Shown here: positions 10,901-23,300 of the stretch, one piece after another
Position numbering within the stretch: the first letter of the stretch is position 1
How the letters are laid out: each line of letters begins with the position of its first letter
Source of the DNA: Metarhizium brunneum
Taxonomy: Eukaryota > Ascomycota > Sordariomycetes > Hypocreales > Clavicipitaceae
Direction: 5' to 3'
Assembly (NCBI RefSeq): GCF_013426205.1
Contig: NC_089422.1
Coordinates: 1,612,001 to 1,676,000, forward strand
DNA length: 64,000 bases
Made by a program: the position numbers and the translations under genes
The notes under the pieces: model-generated
What the model was told of the DNA's origin: nothing
What the model saw: only the letters and a program-made list of their open reading frames with translations
The model's database searches: none

Positions 10901-13384
10901 ACGAGACCTAAAGCAAAGAGCGCTACAAAACTCAGAAACATCATCCCTCTGCCTGTATAGATCTTACCCCGATGAGCTGCTTAGCTCTACAAGTGCAGGG
11001 AAGCCGCCATACCCTGCCTCAAGAAAAGAGGTAGAAAGTCACCAATAGAATGAAAGTCCTCTACGAAAGCAAATGTAGAGCGTTCAAAGACGATTAGAAA
11101 TTGCAAGTACGACAAATGTACAATATCCTAGTTTCCATTCTATTATAGGTTTCTGAGGCTTGAAGTGCAGTCTGACCTGCCCAGGCAGGCCCAAAGGAGT
11201 CCTTAAAGGAAAAAAAGCTTTCCACTGCAGATGCTCTTTTCAATTATTTGAAACACGTACCGTAGATGATTTTGGATATCATGTTGTCGCATAAGTCCTG
11301 CCATGACCGGGAATGATACATCGAAACTCAAAGACATTTCATTTAATATGTATTTACTCACCATAAGCACTTGATCTACTAGACAGACGCGGAATATGTG
11401 CCATGTATTGTCGTACTTGTCTATCTCTTAGCTCGGTGTGATGGGCGCGTACTCACAGCATCCCAACCAAGTGCCGTATTCCATACTTCCTACCCTTGCT
11501 CAATGTCCTGTGACGCAGCTGGTTAACGCATCTCAACTTCCTAGTACCTGCTTCTGCAAACGCAAGCCACCTCAAGGTTGCCAGGGGCCGCGACACCTTA
11601 TAATGTAATGTTAATAAGCCAGTTGTAAGGTCAAGTAGTGTACACGGCTCTAATGGTGGTAAACTCGGCAGTGATCTAAACCTTAATGCTTAGTGCTCCA
11701 GCTTTCAGTAATAGCGAGGCTGCTGTTGTTGCATCGTAAAAGTTGCCAAAAGCCGTATTCAAAGACTGCTGATCACTCAGGCTCAGAGATTTCCATCTGA
11801 TATTTGGGCCTAAGCTTGTTTTTAAGTCCCGATAGCAACTAGTGTAGCTAGTGAGTAAGGGACTTGGTGCTGAATGTGGACAATTATATATCTGGCAGAT
11901 ATTTTTCTAAAGTGCCCGGTGTTCTTAATATTTTTAGCCGTACCATTTATTGTGGCAACGAATGTGAACATATTGTTGTGGATAATGAGCACCGTGGTTA
12001 AGCCACTTGCTGGAAAATGGTTATCATCATCATGGATGGTTTGTATTTGTGGGCCAATCTTCTCAGCAATATCGTTTTGAACTGTCATAACGCCGTGGTG
12101 AAAGAGCGGTGTCGCGGTGACAGGTAGAGTGAGGGAAAGGAGGTCCGAGCCAACATGCTGATTCACTCCAAGAATCTAGAGTAGAGTAACTAGGCTGTGA
12201 ATTAGATTCAATAGATAGTGGGAAAATAATGACCTATGGGTTTATCGTGTTCTGCGAAGATTTTCCCAGAAGGGGCTGCAATAATATTTGTGTATGCGTT
12301 GTCTCGTAGACGCGAGCAAATGTTGGGACTGCTCGGTAAGTCGCCAAATCGGAAATAGTACACGTAAAATAAAGCATTACTAATCTCTGAGCAACTTGTT
12401 TCAAATCTTTGAGTAAGCTGTAATCTTACATAGAAACCTGTCTTGTACATCTAATTGGGGTACTGACATGGCCTTGTTGTGGGCTAAATACAGCATTCCC
12501 TGCTTTAGGTAAGCTTCAAAGAAACTATAAAACTGTGTAATAGGTACGGTTACTCCTCGGGGGGATATTTATCTTGTTTTAGATATCGCAAAGTGATCTT
12601 TGAACGCAGGCAACTCGAGTAGTGTTTGGCATCGGTGGCTTTGTCACCTGAGACAAGTTTCGTTCTACCAATTCACATCCTTCGTATTCCCTCATAGGAA
12701 TCCTGTTGTTCTAGTCAGCCTTGTCTTTCCTGGTATATTTACGCATTTGTTGATCATAACAGCAATGGAGTACGTAAGTGGTTTTTGTCCCCCCAGTTGT
12801 AGTGTAAGCTGGGGACTTTGCAAGTAGGTACTATTGTAGAGTCATCGAGAGCGCTTATGATGTATTCGACGAAACTTATTTTTAAATACTGTTACGGGTG
12901 TATAAGCTTGAATGCAGTATAATAACCGACAACTTATTGACTTGTTCCGAATTGGTAAATGTTTTACCATTGTTGATATCTTTTATGACACTTACCCTGT
13001 ACTGAACTACAGATTTGATAATCTCCAACTTCGATCTTCACGAACTGAATACTACGAGTCGCGTTCCAAGTCGAGCGTTGTTATAGCTTTCTTTGATGGA
13101 AGAATTAGCTCTATGCTGTGATGGCGCTTTGAAGTGGCATACATGGGAACATGACGATACACAAGTAACTTAGTTACCACCAGAGTAGCTCAGTACAAAC
13201 TTCGCAAGTCCAGTTCCTGGGGGTTCGCATGCACTTATTTCTCACTTCTCTTGTCATAAAACATGAATCTATTGTCGTTGTCAGTAACCTGGTCTTGCGT
13301 GTAGATAACAGATATGCGTGTCTATTTAGATATTGTATTTGAGCCATACATACGCCTCTTGGTATCTGTCACATAAGAAAGCGC
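7921..13384. other. 5.5-kb gene-free stretch, AT-rich from about 9.9 kb
   Basis: No convincing coding region was found. From about 8.0 to 9.8 kb the composition is mixed. From about 9.9 to 13.3 kb it is visibly richer in A/T and TA dinucleotides and full of stops in all frames. A minus frame at 11822-12166 (114 codons) is the longest there, but it matches nothing I recognise. The stretch could be an eroded transposon region altered by repeat-induced point mutation, but no transposase or reverse-transcriptase motif survives to prove it. Confidence 0.45.
9033..9056 (+). repeat. Short tandem repeat, 8 bp x 3
   Basis: GAGCCGCA is repeated twice exactly, followed by a third copy ending in TG. It is a minor simple repeat inside a gene-free stretch. 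Confidence 0.7.
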
Positions 13385-14395
13385 TCAAGCAGAGCTAGAC
13401 AACACACTTTCAATCCATTGCTCAACCGAAGTTGGCTCCCTCTCCAAAAGCCACCTCATGACGTTGGGGCTACCCTGTAACCCGCGACGATTGTAATACA
13501 AAATGAGGCGCTCGACCGTGTCTCGGACCAAGTCGCCTCGAGGATCGCCCTGGTTTCCCGTGTTTCCAGTCTTGTCCCCGTATAGAAACTCCATCAATTT
13601 GTCCGACCCAGCTTCTAAAGATGGAACTCTAACCTCGATTTGCTTTCCGATGCGCTTCTCGACCAACTTGACCACCTCCGTCTCTGCAATAGGCGTCGTC
13701 GAGCAGAGGGGATACTCGGCCAGGAAATGGCGTTCTCGCTCATTCAGAACCTTGGCTGACACTTCCGCCAGGTCTTTGAGGGAGACCAGACTGCTTGCGT
13801 AGTTTGGCGACCACCACTTATCGAGCACCGGTTTCTCCTGAGAGGCAAGCCTTGCGAGAGGGAAGGTGTCCATAAACTGCAATGGATCAGTACATATGTT
13901 CGGCGTAAAGAGTGTAAGAAAAGGGTCTATTTTGGTGACACTAACGTTTACCGGCTTCAGAATAGTCCAGCAAGTGATTGGACTTAAAAAGAGATGTTCC
14001 TCTACATAGCTTTTGAGGTCATGATGCAACAGAGTTCTGTGTTGAGTTGAAAGAACACTGGAGAAGAGGAAATGTTTGAACACATTACCCTCGCGTCGTG
14101 ATTCAATAACAGCAGCATCGATCAAGTTGAAGCCCATGACCTTCTCATGGGAATGCAGACTTGGCAGAACCGCATTGATGGCTGTAGCGCCCTCAAGCAG
14201 CTTTGTGCATTCAGCGAGTGACTGCAGATCCACCGTCACAACTTCTGCATCCGGATAGAGATTCTTCAGTTTCTGGGCAGACTGTTCTGAGTGAGCCGCT
14301 AGTCGGAGCTGGAATTTGCCCTTGTTGTAGAGCAAAGGAAGGAGGCGTGAACATTGTTTGCCCCCAGGGCAGGTGATGACCAGAATCTCAGACAT
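13385..14395 (-). CDS. NmrA-like NAD(P)-binding Rossmann protein
   Basis: An intronless 336-codon frame with an N-terminal Rossmann fold (residues 1-60: ILVITCPGGKQCSRLLPLL, then LRLAAHSEQSAQKL). This is the layout of NmrA/HSCARG-type proteins, atypical short-chain dehydrogenase relatives that sense NAD(P) or act as reductases. VFKHFLFSSVLSTQHRTLLH follows the usual position of the family's 'V..FV.SS' strand; K..VE comes after it and a C-terminal substrate lobe ends the protein. The dinucleotide loop is GGKQC rather than the common GATGxxG, so cofactor binding may be altered. It is divergent from the siderophore-type transporter, with 1.37 kb between them. Such proteins often occur in fungal metabolite clusters as tailoring reductases, but no substrate can be assigned. 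Confidence 0.8.
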   Translation of the reverse strand: MSEILVITCPGGKQCSRLLPLLYNKGKFQLRLAAHSEQSAQKLKNLYPDAEVVTVDLQSLAECTKLLEGATAINAVLPSLHSHEKVMGFNLIDAAVIESRREGNVFKHFLFSSVLSTQHRTLLHHDLKSYVEEHLFLSPITCWTILKPVNVSVTKIDPFLTLFTPNICTDPLQFMDTFPLARLASQEKPVLDKWWSPNYASSLVSLKDLAEVSAKVLNERERHFLAEYPLCSTTPIAETEVVKLVEKRIGKQIEVRVPSLEAGSDKLMEFLYGDKTGNTGNQGDPRGDLVRDTVERLILYYNRRGLQGSPNVMRWLLEREPTSVEQWIESVLSSSA

Positions 14396-15761
14396 GATGG
14401 CTCCCGCGTTGCGCTGTTCAATTTGCTAGTTTGCAATGAATCTACGTTGGATAATTTACTCTTAAGTAGCGTTTACATGCCACAGTCTTACTACTGATCG
14501 GTCTCGAAATACGCCGCACTACGTCTCGCAAATACATGTCCAGCGAGACATTTAGCCCGGAGTTTCTATCTATACTCGGGGAATCACAGCACGTGCTGGT
14601 GTGTTTACCCAGCAAGTTTGGCCGTAAGCACTGTGGAGTGCGGCTGTACCGTATGTATGTACTTCTTGTTGTGCCTCGACTCGTCGTGAATGTTGTGGCA
14701 GCTCGGCATGGAGAGCAGCCATTCACACTACGGAGAAAAACAAAAGACCTAGATTATCGGCTACGGAACTCGGCTACTCAAATAGGACAACTCGAAAGTG
14801 CTGTTGACTTGAAAAAGAAGCTAGCGATGCCTTTGCATTCCATGCTCGACGCTGACGGTGGTAAGCTGGGTCGACTCGGCTCCAACTACTCTACAGAGAG
14901 AATTGGGCAACGGCACCCACAGCAACGATACGATATTGCACGATTCAGGATCCGAAACGGGCTACCTAATCCAGTAGGTCCCACTGGGAAAACTGGCACT
15001 CATTCCGAGTGGTTGTCTTCGAAGGAGACGACTACAGTTTCGGGGAGACATCAGGCTACTGCATATTGATTAAACCCGGTCAATAAATGACCAACTCGGC
15101 CGACATTTCATGTTGCATAGAATCCTTGCCTATTCCTACCACCCACTTCCGCAAGTGGCCAATTATCGACATGGATTTGGCGAGCTGTGTGAATGGTCAC
15201 CCCTTCAGATTCCTATAGATACTCCGAGCCGAGCGTTACACAAGGTGGCGACGAATGACCATCAGACACAGTCACTGATCAACAGACGGGGCCGCGGACT
15301 TGTCCGGTTTAGGAAAATCGACGGGGGACGGTGAAAATTCAGCGGCTTGGTCCAAAAGCATCTGATCACAAGCCGCCGCCGTTGACCAACTAGTGCTGAT
15401 GGATTAGATTAGATAGATTATGGGAGCCTCGGACCACTTGTGGCATGGCATCCACGGAGTGGCAATCTAGCACGATAGCGACGGAAGCGTTGCCTTGGCT
15501 TCCCACTGTTTGATCACACATGGGTTAGGGAAAATTCTTTCTTGCTCGTCTGAGAAGACGCGCTGGTGTCCCGTGGCATGTGTGTGTTTCGGATGTACTC
15601 GGGTTTAACTAGTGGAAGCAGGCGAGCAATTCATACTTGTACTTGTTTTCCTACATTACCTTTTCTCTATTTGAAGCTCATGGGCCGTGGTCCCCCGACG
15701 AGCCGTTGTTTCCTTCTTTCCACGGCTTCCTCTCCAAGCAACGTGCGCAAACTCGCTCACC
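14396..15761. other. Divergent intergenic region between NmrA-like gene and siderophore transporter
   Basis: This 1.37-kb stretch must contain both promoters. HGATAR-type GATA sites, the class bound by iron regulators such as SreA, occur four times (near 14754, 15163, 15409 and 15473). That is about what chance predicts, so no iron control is claimed. A plus-strand frame at 14536-15069 shows no recognisable domain. Confidence 0.45.
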
Positions 15762-17797
15762 ATGGCAAGCAAAAGCCCCGTTGCGAGCGACATTACGTCG
15801 CCAGGCTCTCACAATGAAGACCATGCGACAACCGCCCCAGCTGGGACCGTGGTTCAGTCACAAGGCGTAACTCGCATGGAGGCCATCTATCGCTCGACCA
15901 AGACAAATAAGAAGACCTTGTGGCTGGTCGGAGGTTCCGTCTTGGTTTGCGCCTGGGCGTATTCCTTGGATTTTGCAACAACCAACAACTACGCGGTTGA
16001 CGTCTCCTCGTACTATCATCAGCATAGCTCGGTTCTCTCAACTCTGGCCATTGTCACGAACATTATTAGCGCCGTTAGCAAGCCGTTTATTGCCAAGATT
16101 TCCGACATTACGAGCAGGCCATACACGTACATCTTGGCGCTCATGTTTTATGTCGTCGGTTACATTGTCGCGGCGACTTCGCAATCCATCTCGGCGTACG
16201 TCGTTGGTGAATCATTTGTCGCCTTGGGAAGCTCTGGCATCGACCTTGTCAACGACATCATCGTGGCCGATCTGACGCCGCTAGAATGGAGGGGATTTCT
16301 GGGAGCGCTGCTCTCCACGCCATTCATCATCAATACCTGGTTTGCGGGAAAGATTGTACAGGCAATGCTGTCCAGGAATCAGTGGAGATGGTATGTTTAC
16401 GGCCGCCCTTGTATTCCACCCTGTTCGATGCTGACTTGTCTGTCCCAGGGGCTACGGAATGTTTGCCATCATCATGCCGGTGGCCGTGGGCCCAGCCATT
16501 GCCACACTGATCTATCTCGACCGAAAGGCGAAAAAGACTGGTGAGGTAAACCTCGCATCGAGCGGCGAAGCCCATCGCGTAGAGAAGGAGGCTGCGGATC
16601 AAGCCGCACGCGGTGAGACAATGGTCGACACGGTGACAATGGCCAAGCCCGAAGGAAGCTGGCTCAAGAAGCTCCGCCGCGGATTAATCGAGATTGACGC
16701 GTTTGGTCTGCTGCTGCTTGGCTTTGGCTGGACTCTTTTGCTGCTTCCATTCTCGTTGAAGACGTACGCACGGAAAAGCTGGGCTAATCCTTCCCTCATC
16801 TCCATGTGGGTTGTCGGAGGTTTATTGTTGATTGCCTACGTGATATATGAAATCAAATGGGCAAAGATGCCCAGTGCGCCGAGACGGTTGGTATTCAACA
16901 AAACTTTCATTGTCTGCGTCATCATCGAGGCATCGTATTTTGGTAAGTTCACTCCCCATATGTCGCTATTCTGCATACATTCACTCGAGGCATATTGACA
17001 CCAAGTTGCTAGTTTCCGGGAATATGCGAGGCCTTTACTGGTCTTCGTATGTCTATGTTACGAAGCCATGGAGCTATCAGAACTGGGTTTACTATAACAA
17101 CTCCCTGACTCTTGCTCTCTGCGTGTTCAGCCCTCTTGCTGGAGCTTTGCAGCGATGGACACATCGCTACAAGACGATTTGCATTATTGGTCTCTGCATC
17201 AAGGTGATTGGTATGGGCATCATGCTCAACGGACACAAGGCAACCGTCAGCACCGGGGCGTTGGTCATGACGCAGGTCCTCATCGGCGGTGGTGGTTCCT
17301 TGGCTGTAGTTGGAACTCGCGTGGCATCTCAGGCCAGTGTGCCACACCAAGACGTAGCTCTCACTATTTCGCTCCTTGCTTTATGGTCTAGTATTGGGAG
17401 GAGCATTGGAAGTGCCATTGCCTCCGTTATATGGGCCAACCAAATGCCAAAGCAGCTTCGCAAGTATCTTCCAGCCAAGGCCACAGACAGGGATGTTCAA
17501 GCTCTGTTCAATGACATCAAAAAGCTTCGCACAGCCTATGCTTTTGATACAGATATGAAGAAGGGAGCCATCGAAGCTTACCAAAACGCCCTCTACTATC
17601 TCCTCGCTCCTGCGCTTGGGCTGGCGTTTGTTCCCTTGATTGCAGCTTTCTTTATGAGCAATTTCTATCTTGGGAAGCAGCAAAATGCTGTGACGAATGT
17701 GGGTGTTGATGGACTGCCTCTCGATGAGCAGGATCGAAACCCTGAGCCGTCCCACAAGCCTTTGAAGGAGAAAATCAAGGGGCTTTGGAAGGCCTAG
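15762..17797 (+). CDS. MFS siderophore iron transporter (MirB/Sit1/ARN-like)
   Basis: A 14-helix-type major facilitator of the siderophore:H+ symporter family, expected in the plasma membrane and importing Fe(III)-siderophores. After a 40-residue cytoplasmic tail come TLWLVGGSVLVCAWAYSLDF and YAVDVSSYYHQHSSVLSTLA, then SAVSKPFIAKISDITSRPYT. These are characteristic of the family's first two helices. Three exons (15762-16390, 16449-16942, 17013-17797) join in frame to 635 residues. The introns have GTATGT and GTAAGT donors. The start is the ATG in CACCATGG context, which keeps the typical N-terminal length. The C-terminal tail is charged and short. No siderophore NRPS is present in the window, so it may import a foreign siderophore or a locally made chelator. 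Confidence 0.9.
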
Positions 17798-18509
17798 GGA
17801 AACTGGCCTTGATGGTCGCCGTGTTTTGAATAGGCAGTATCTTCCAGGGCCAAAAATGATACAATGTCCAAACTGGAATGCGATATGGGCAATGAGTCAA
17901 CAGGCGACCAAAGTCCAACATAATCATATAACTGGTTGTATATACTCCAAGTAGCTGATATGGGTGTACATTGTACCCAGAAAACCAAGGTTTTGATAGC
18001 GCAATGCTGAATCCCGCGATACCCTCTAGCTGTTTGCAATACTCGAAGAACCAGAGAATTGAATATAATATATAATTTTGACGCAAAGACTCCCTCGAAT
18101 GATATGACGACTTGAAGAAAACGCTATTGAGCCAAGGCTTTTGACAGTGGACAATGTCTATGGCGTCTCGAAGGCAATGTTAGAATACGGGGTATCAACC
18201 ATGTCGGAGTTTAACCTTGGCTGTTGTCGGGTTGGTTCAATAATACAATTTCTGTTGCATATAACGCCACTCAACTAAGGCAGTGTTGAAAGACGATTAA
18301 TAATGCAATAAATACGGGTAGCGAGCTAGCGTCTTGGGTTGGATTGAGTTCGAAGCTATTGAAACTTAATATTACCAGGAGCATGTCTACGGCTACATGC
18401 TCACTACAATGGCGAGCTTGACAAAGTACGAAATGCGCATGCAATGAGCAACGCCTCTGGATCATTGCCACTAGTATCCTTGTTTATTGACTTTATTAAA
18501 TTTTGAAAG
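17798..18509. other. Convergent intergenic region
   Basis: This lies between the ends of the siderophore transporter and the P450. It is AT-rich, holds only shadow frames, and shows no RNA gene. Confidence 0.5.
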
Positions 18510-20379
18510 CTATGCAATTTCCCGTGTACTCTTGCCGAGTCGCTTCTGGATCTGTGTATACAACCCCTTCTGTTTGAAGAACCAATAATTCTCTCCCTTG
18601 AAAGTGGTGTGGTCGATGGCTTCAAACTATTCGGAGCAGCCGTCAGCGCTGTAAATGCATCAGAGGCAACAAAACAAACCTCGTAGTTGAGAACCAGGAA
18701 CGGTACAATCTTCTTTATCTCAAAAATTCCAATATACCGTCCTAGGCAAATACGCCGGCCGGCGCCAAACTGGGAATGACAGAGTTAGCCGACACCACCG
18801 GGAGAGGCTCATGAAGTTTTGACTCACGGTAAGCATGACGTTTTCCATCTTCTTCTTGTGCTCTGCATCGCCCTCCAACCACCTCTCTGGCCGCCAGAAT
18901 TCTGCATCCTCTCCGTACATCTTTTTACATCGATTGGTGACGTATGGACTGGCCCCGACAATAGTTCCCGCGGGAAGGAAGTGGCCCAGCATTGTGATGC
19001 CGCCTTCGGGAACGACACGCTCAAAGGGCAAGGCGAATGGGGGGTGTACACGAAGTGCTTCGAGAACACAGGCGTCCAGGTACGGCAGCGTGCTTACTTC
19101 GGTCCATTTGGGATATGGTCGGGACGCGCCTGCTTCTTCGAGTTCTCTGACCAATTTTTTAAGTGTGTGCGGGCTTTTTAGTAAATTGTACATGACAGTT
19201 TGCATAACCGTGCCGACCGAGTCTGAACCCGCAATAACATTGGAAAACGTCCACGACGTCACGGCCCTGTTTCAACGCCTACATGTTAATAGATTCTGCT
19301 TTGACGGGTCAAATACATCAAGTAGTGTATACGATTTATGATCTTACCAAGCCGGGATATTGTCATTGCTCCTTTGAATCTCGATATATCGGTCGAGAAA
19401 GTCCTGCCTTTCATGCGGAGTTTGAGCATGTTTCTCGGCCTTGTACCGGCTTTGACGCTCTCGAATTGTGTCACCGACAAATTTCAACAAGGAATTGCCC
19501 GGTGTGTGCCGCAATACATCAACGACGCGGTTCTTGTACAGTAGCTTGTCCAGCCACGGAACTTGCATCATCTAGATGCCCCGTTAGTCGCCAATGGAGA
19601 TATAAAAGCCGTAGGAATCGTAAGAGGGCCATACCGGAGCTGCCTGCTTCATGAAAAGCCAAACTGCATTCAACTTGCCTCCGACATCCTTTCCCTCTTC
19701 CAGAAACCCATAGCGCTTGTTAAAGGTCAAGGTGCCCATGACGTCGAATGCAAAGAATTGCAGCCACTCGCTGAGATCGAATATCTCGTCGTTTGTGGAA
19801 AATCGACCATCGAATTGTTTTGCGACAACTTTGAGCACATCGTCCACCAGACTTTCAAAGGTGACGACATTCGACAGGGAGAAAATTTGGGCGACTGGCT
19901 TTTTGAGATTCGAGTGCAGTTCTTCATCTAGTGACGTGAAGATGGCGGGCAAAGCGCCACCAACTCTCGAATACGGTCGAAGCGGTATATAAAAGTCGCT
20001 CTGTGCCGTGGAATCATGTTAGCCTTCCAAGTTCTGCCATATCAAGTCGCGTAATTCACCATCTTCTTACCTTGGGAAATCCTCGTCTCATGGGGTACAG
20101 CTGAGGAACAGCACTGGGGTTGCCAATGGAGACCATGTTTGGCCCCATGCGCACAACATCGCCGTATTTCGCATGCAATTCTTGATGTTTCAGATGCGCC
20201 GTCTTGGTGTGAACCCATCTCACCCGCGCGAAATCCGAGATGTTGGCTGACATGGGGCCCGGGATGTGTCGCAGCCGCCAGTATACGTACCATCTTTGCA
20301 GTATGAATCCCACAAGCAGTAGGCAGAATAACACTTTGAGGACAATCCCAAAGGGCACTTCGTTGAGGAACTTGGACAT
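18510..20379 (-). CDS. Cytochrome P450 monooxygenase (pisatin demethylase/CYP57-like pattern)
   Basis: An ER-anchored heme monooxygenase. The N-terminal anchor is [20 protein letters not shown], followed by a PGP hinge. Further motifs are [12 protein letters not shown], the I-helix IAGSDSVGT, the ExxR helix [14 protein letters not shown] and the heme loop [10 protein letters not shown] with Cys about 454. Six exons (20379-20071, 20000-19635, 19571-19348, 19266-18828, 18769-18680, 18626-18510) splice in frame to 514 residues. The start is the ATG directly before the anchor; an upstream extension would put a hydrophilic stretch before the membrane helix. It sits at the left side of the PKS cluster and is a candidate tailoring oxidase, as TropD-type P450s are in tropolone pathways. 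The substrate is not predictable from sequence. Confidence 0.9.
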
Positions 20380-23300
20380 TTTTCTTTGCAATGTAAGGCT
20401 CAGGAGCACGTAGTTTAGACGTCGGACTGTTGGTTGGTGATGTACTCTCAACGCATCTGGGTCTACTACACAATCAAGATGCTCACGACCAACGTCAAAC
20501 GAGGGTATTTCGACATAGACGTGATGCTACTTTAGATTTCAACTGATGGCTGTATATCTTTGACGGGTCTTGCGCATCAGCCGATTGCCATTCGCAAAGG
20601 AGCAGTATCGAGCCACCTTTGGTAGGCAACTTGAAAAGATGCAAGGCAACGAAACCGAGTAGGCCCGAGCCACCCAATTACAAACCGGCGCTGCATAATT
20701 TGCCGCCGAATGATAATTCCGGATCAGATAACTACAGCGGCGGCACTCTCTTGGCAGGCACAGGCTGGCGATGTGCTTCAGAGGGTAAACAAACACACAG
20801 TCAGTGGTTGCAGCTGAGCAAACATTGAACAGCCCGTGGTATTTGTCCCGGTTCCGTTTCACCGACAGTGCCAGGTCTACTACGTAATCAGGTTAGCTAC
20901 ATACCTGCGTGTTTGGTCCGGAGGTGTACCCCGAAGGGGCTGGTCAGGGGGCGGCCGTTCAATTTCAACCGAAAATACAACCTTAAGAGGATGGGCCCGG
21001 TGAGTTTCTCCGAGCCACCCATCAAACTGCAGAGGGTGGAAAGAAGCTTGGCAGCCAACTAAACCCTTGCACTTGGGCAACTTTTCAAAGTGGTGTGGGA
21101 CGGAGACCTCGGAATAGTTCCGGCGGTCGGCCGGCATGGTTGCTGGACTCTTCCCCATGCTTTGCTTGCCCCGATGGCAGTGCTGGCTTGGTATCTTGGT
21201 GATTGGGTCATCAGCTGCTGGAGGACTCATATAACGGCGAACTACCCTAAATAAATGGACTGTGGAAGCTTATATTATGGCAGTGTTGTGGTGGTACCAG
21301 CATCCGGAGCACTTGACCTCGGGTGAGCCATTTTGTGATAAGAAGTCCGGTATGCATGTTTTAAAGTTTTGGCTGTGTAATAGTTGCTTATTTTCTCACA
21401 GCATGTCACGGAGCTGAAATCAACTATGAATAGGCAGCAGCCACCGCAGCCGCCTTTGCCGCCCAAGCCAATGCCAGGCCTCGTCGGCAAGCTCGATGTG
21501 GTCGTCCGGCCGTGTTCTCGCTTAACCGGGCGCAATGACTGGAAAATTTCATCTCGTCCCGTCCCCGTATTGGGTTGTATGTCCATACTCCGTAGATATC
21601 ACAAAGGCTGCCAGTGATCTCGCCATCGCGCCACCTCCACGCCTCGTCTTCCGAGCCCTGCCTGCCGGCGGCCCATCGAGGTACAGGGGTCGGCGGAAGC
21701 ATCACCGTAAACCCACCCAGCCCTCAAGGCTCGTGCTAACGCGTTTGAGTGATCGTCGATGCCGAGACGCGAGGAGTGGGTGACTTGTCCATTGTGCCCC
21801 GACGTCAACTGACATGTCCACGGACCGTTGCGGCGGGGCGATCCAAAGCCTCCAGCTCGCTAGGGTTGGGGTTAGATAGAGACTGAGTTATATCTGGTGA
21901 CTGGTCGGTTCGCTTGGAAGTAGTACTACAGGGTGCCCTGAACGGATAAGCCATCCTTGAAGTTGATGCCTGTTGCGGCGCTGCGGTACCGGGAAACGTC
22001 AACTGGTTGCTCCTCTCAGGGCCGTGCCGAGAACATTGAAGATGGCACGGGCGCAGCTCAGCTTCATCCGCTGTCCGCGGGATGGATGAGCCATTTGCGA
22101 GGCAGTCTGCCCTCGTCGGCTATCCGTGGCGTTGGCTGTGTGTGTGTTGGCCCCCGACATGGTTGTCTCATCATTAGACGAATCCTACCTGCACACGACT
22201 ACATCTAGATGAGCCCAAGGTCGCAATCGCGCCTTAAGCTGTGCTTATTATTCGCGGCCCAAATATCCCACCGAGAACCGGGCGTGGAACGGTGGGAAGA
22301 AGTCCTAACCTCCAGAGTCCACGGTGGGGAGCACTGATCAAATTTCTGACTGATTGATAAGATTTACGGCATCCGTCAGAGGCATGCCGCATGCTTGGCC
22401 TGCAAGGATCCGGTGGGTAAGACGCGCCACGCAAATCCACATCGTGGCCCGGACATAAAACAAGTCTGGTGTAGGGGTTGGAAGCTGCGGATGCTCTTAT
22501 TAGCCTTCCGTATTGGACTAGCTCCGCGTGTGAAGGCAACATTGAAGATATGTACGTACATGTATAGCGGCAAGTTTTGATATCCCTGCAGCTTCCCAAC
22601 GGCGTAAGACGTGTAGAGAAAGTGCTCGCCCACGGCCGGACGAGATGGATGGCAAGCCGTCCAGCCTTGACACGCTGGCGTCGCAGCTTGCCGCACCCAT
22701 CTCTGCCCAAGTTGGCTCTTGTAGTCTCTAAAGAACAGGCGTCACACTCTCAGCAAAGGTCGTCGGCAACTGCAACAAAACAACTTCTTTCGCATGTGCT
22801 CCGGAACATGCGGGGGGGAGATCGGATGAACCCGCTTCGATTCTGACAACGAGATGCAGTGCTACCGTATGCCGTATAGGCAGGCATTTTGTCAAGCATG
22901 TTGACGAGTTCCCACTTCGGGTCTCAACTCGGTTTTTGAAAGGATCCCGTCGGTAGTCGGCACGGGGTCTGACGTAGTCTCGTGAAATCTGCACCTCATC
23001 CCCTCACGCCCTCACGTCCTCACGCCAATCGAGACTAACTTCTCGTGGCTCTACCCACATGTGACGCTCCGAAGGACTAGTGGGCATTGTCTGGTGCCGA
23101 AATCTTGCCTCATCCTAGTTTCCTTGGCTGCTCGCGTTGGCGGCTATGCAGACGAGGGTTCGGCTGTGGATCTGTTCATCTACGTCGTACGTATCGAGAA
23201 CATGGACTCTTTCCTTGCTTTTGGCACGGACATTGTCTCCGCAATCCTACTCCCCCGAGGGGAGCTGAGTGGGACATGTTGGAATGGACTGATGAAACAC

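Noticed and set aside
13200..13240. Possible tRNA-like T-loop (GGGGTTCGCAT)
   Set aside because: No matching acceptor stem, anticodon arm or second promoter box could be folded around it.
14536..15069. 177-codon plus frame between the NmrA-like gene and the siderophore transporter
   Set aside because: No recognisable domain, irregular composition, and it lies where two divergent promoters must be.
14396..15761. GATA (HGATAR) sites upstream of the siderophore transporter as iron-control elements
   Set aside because: About four sites in 1.37 kb is what chance predicts for this degenerate hexamer, and the longer SreA consensus was not found.
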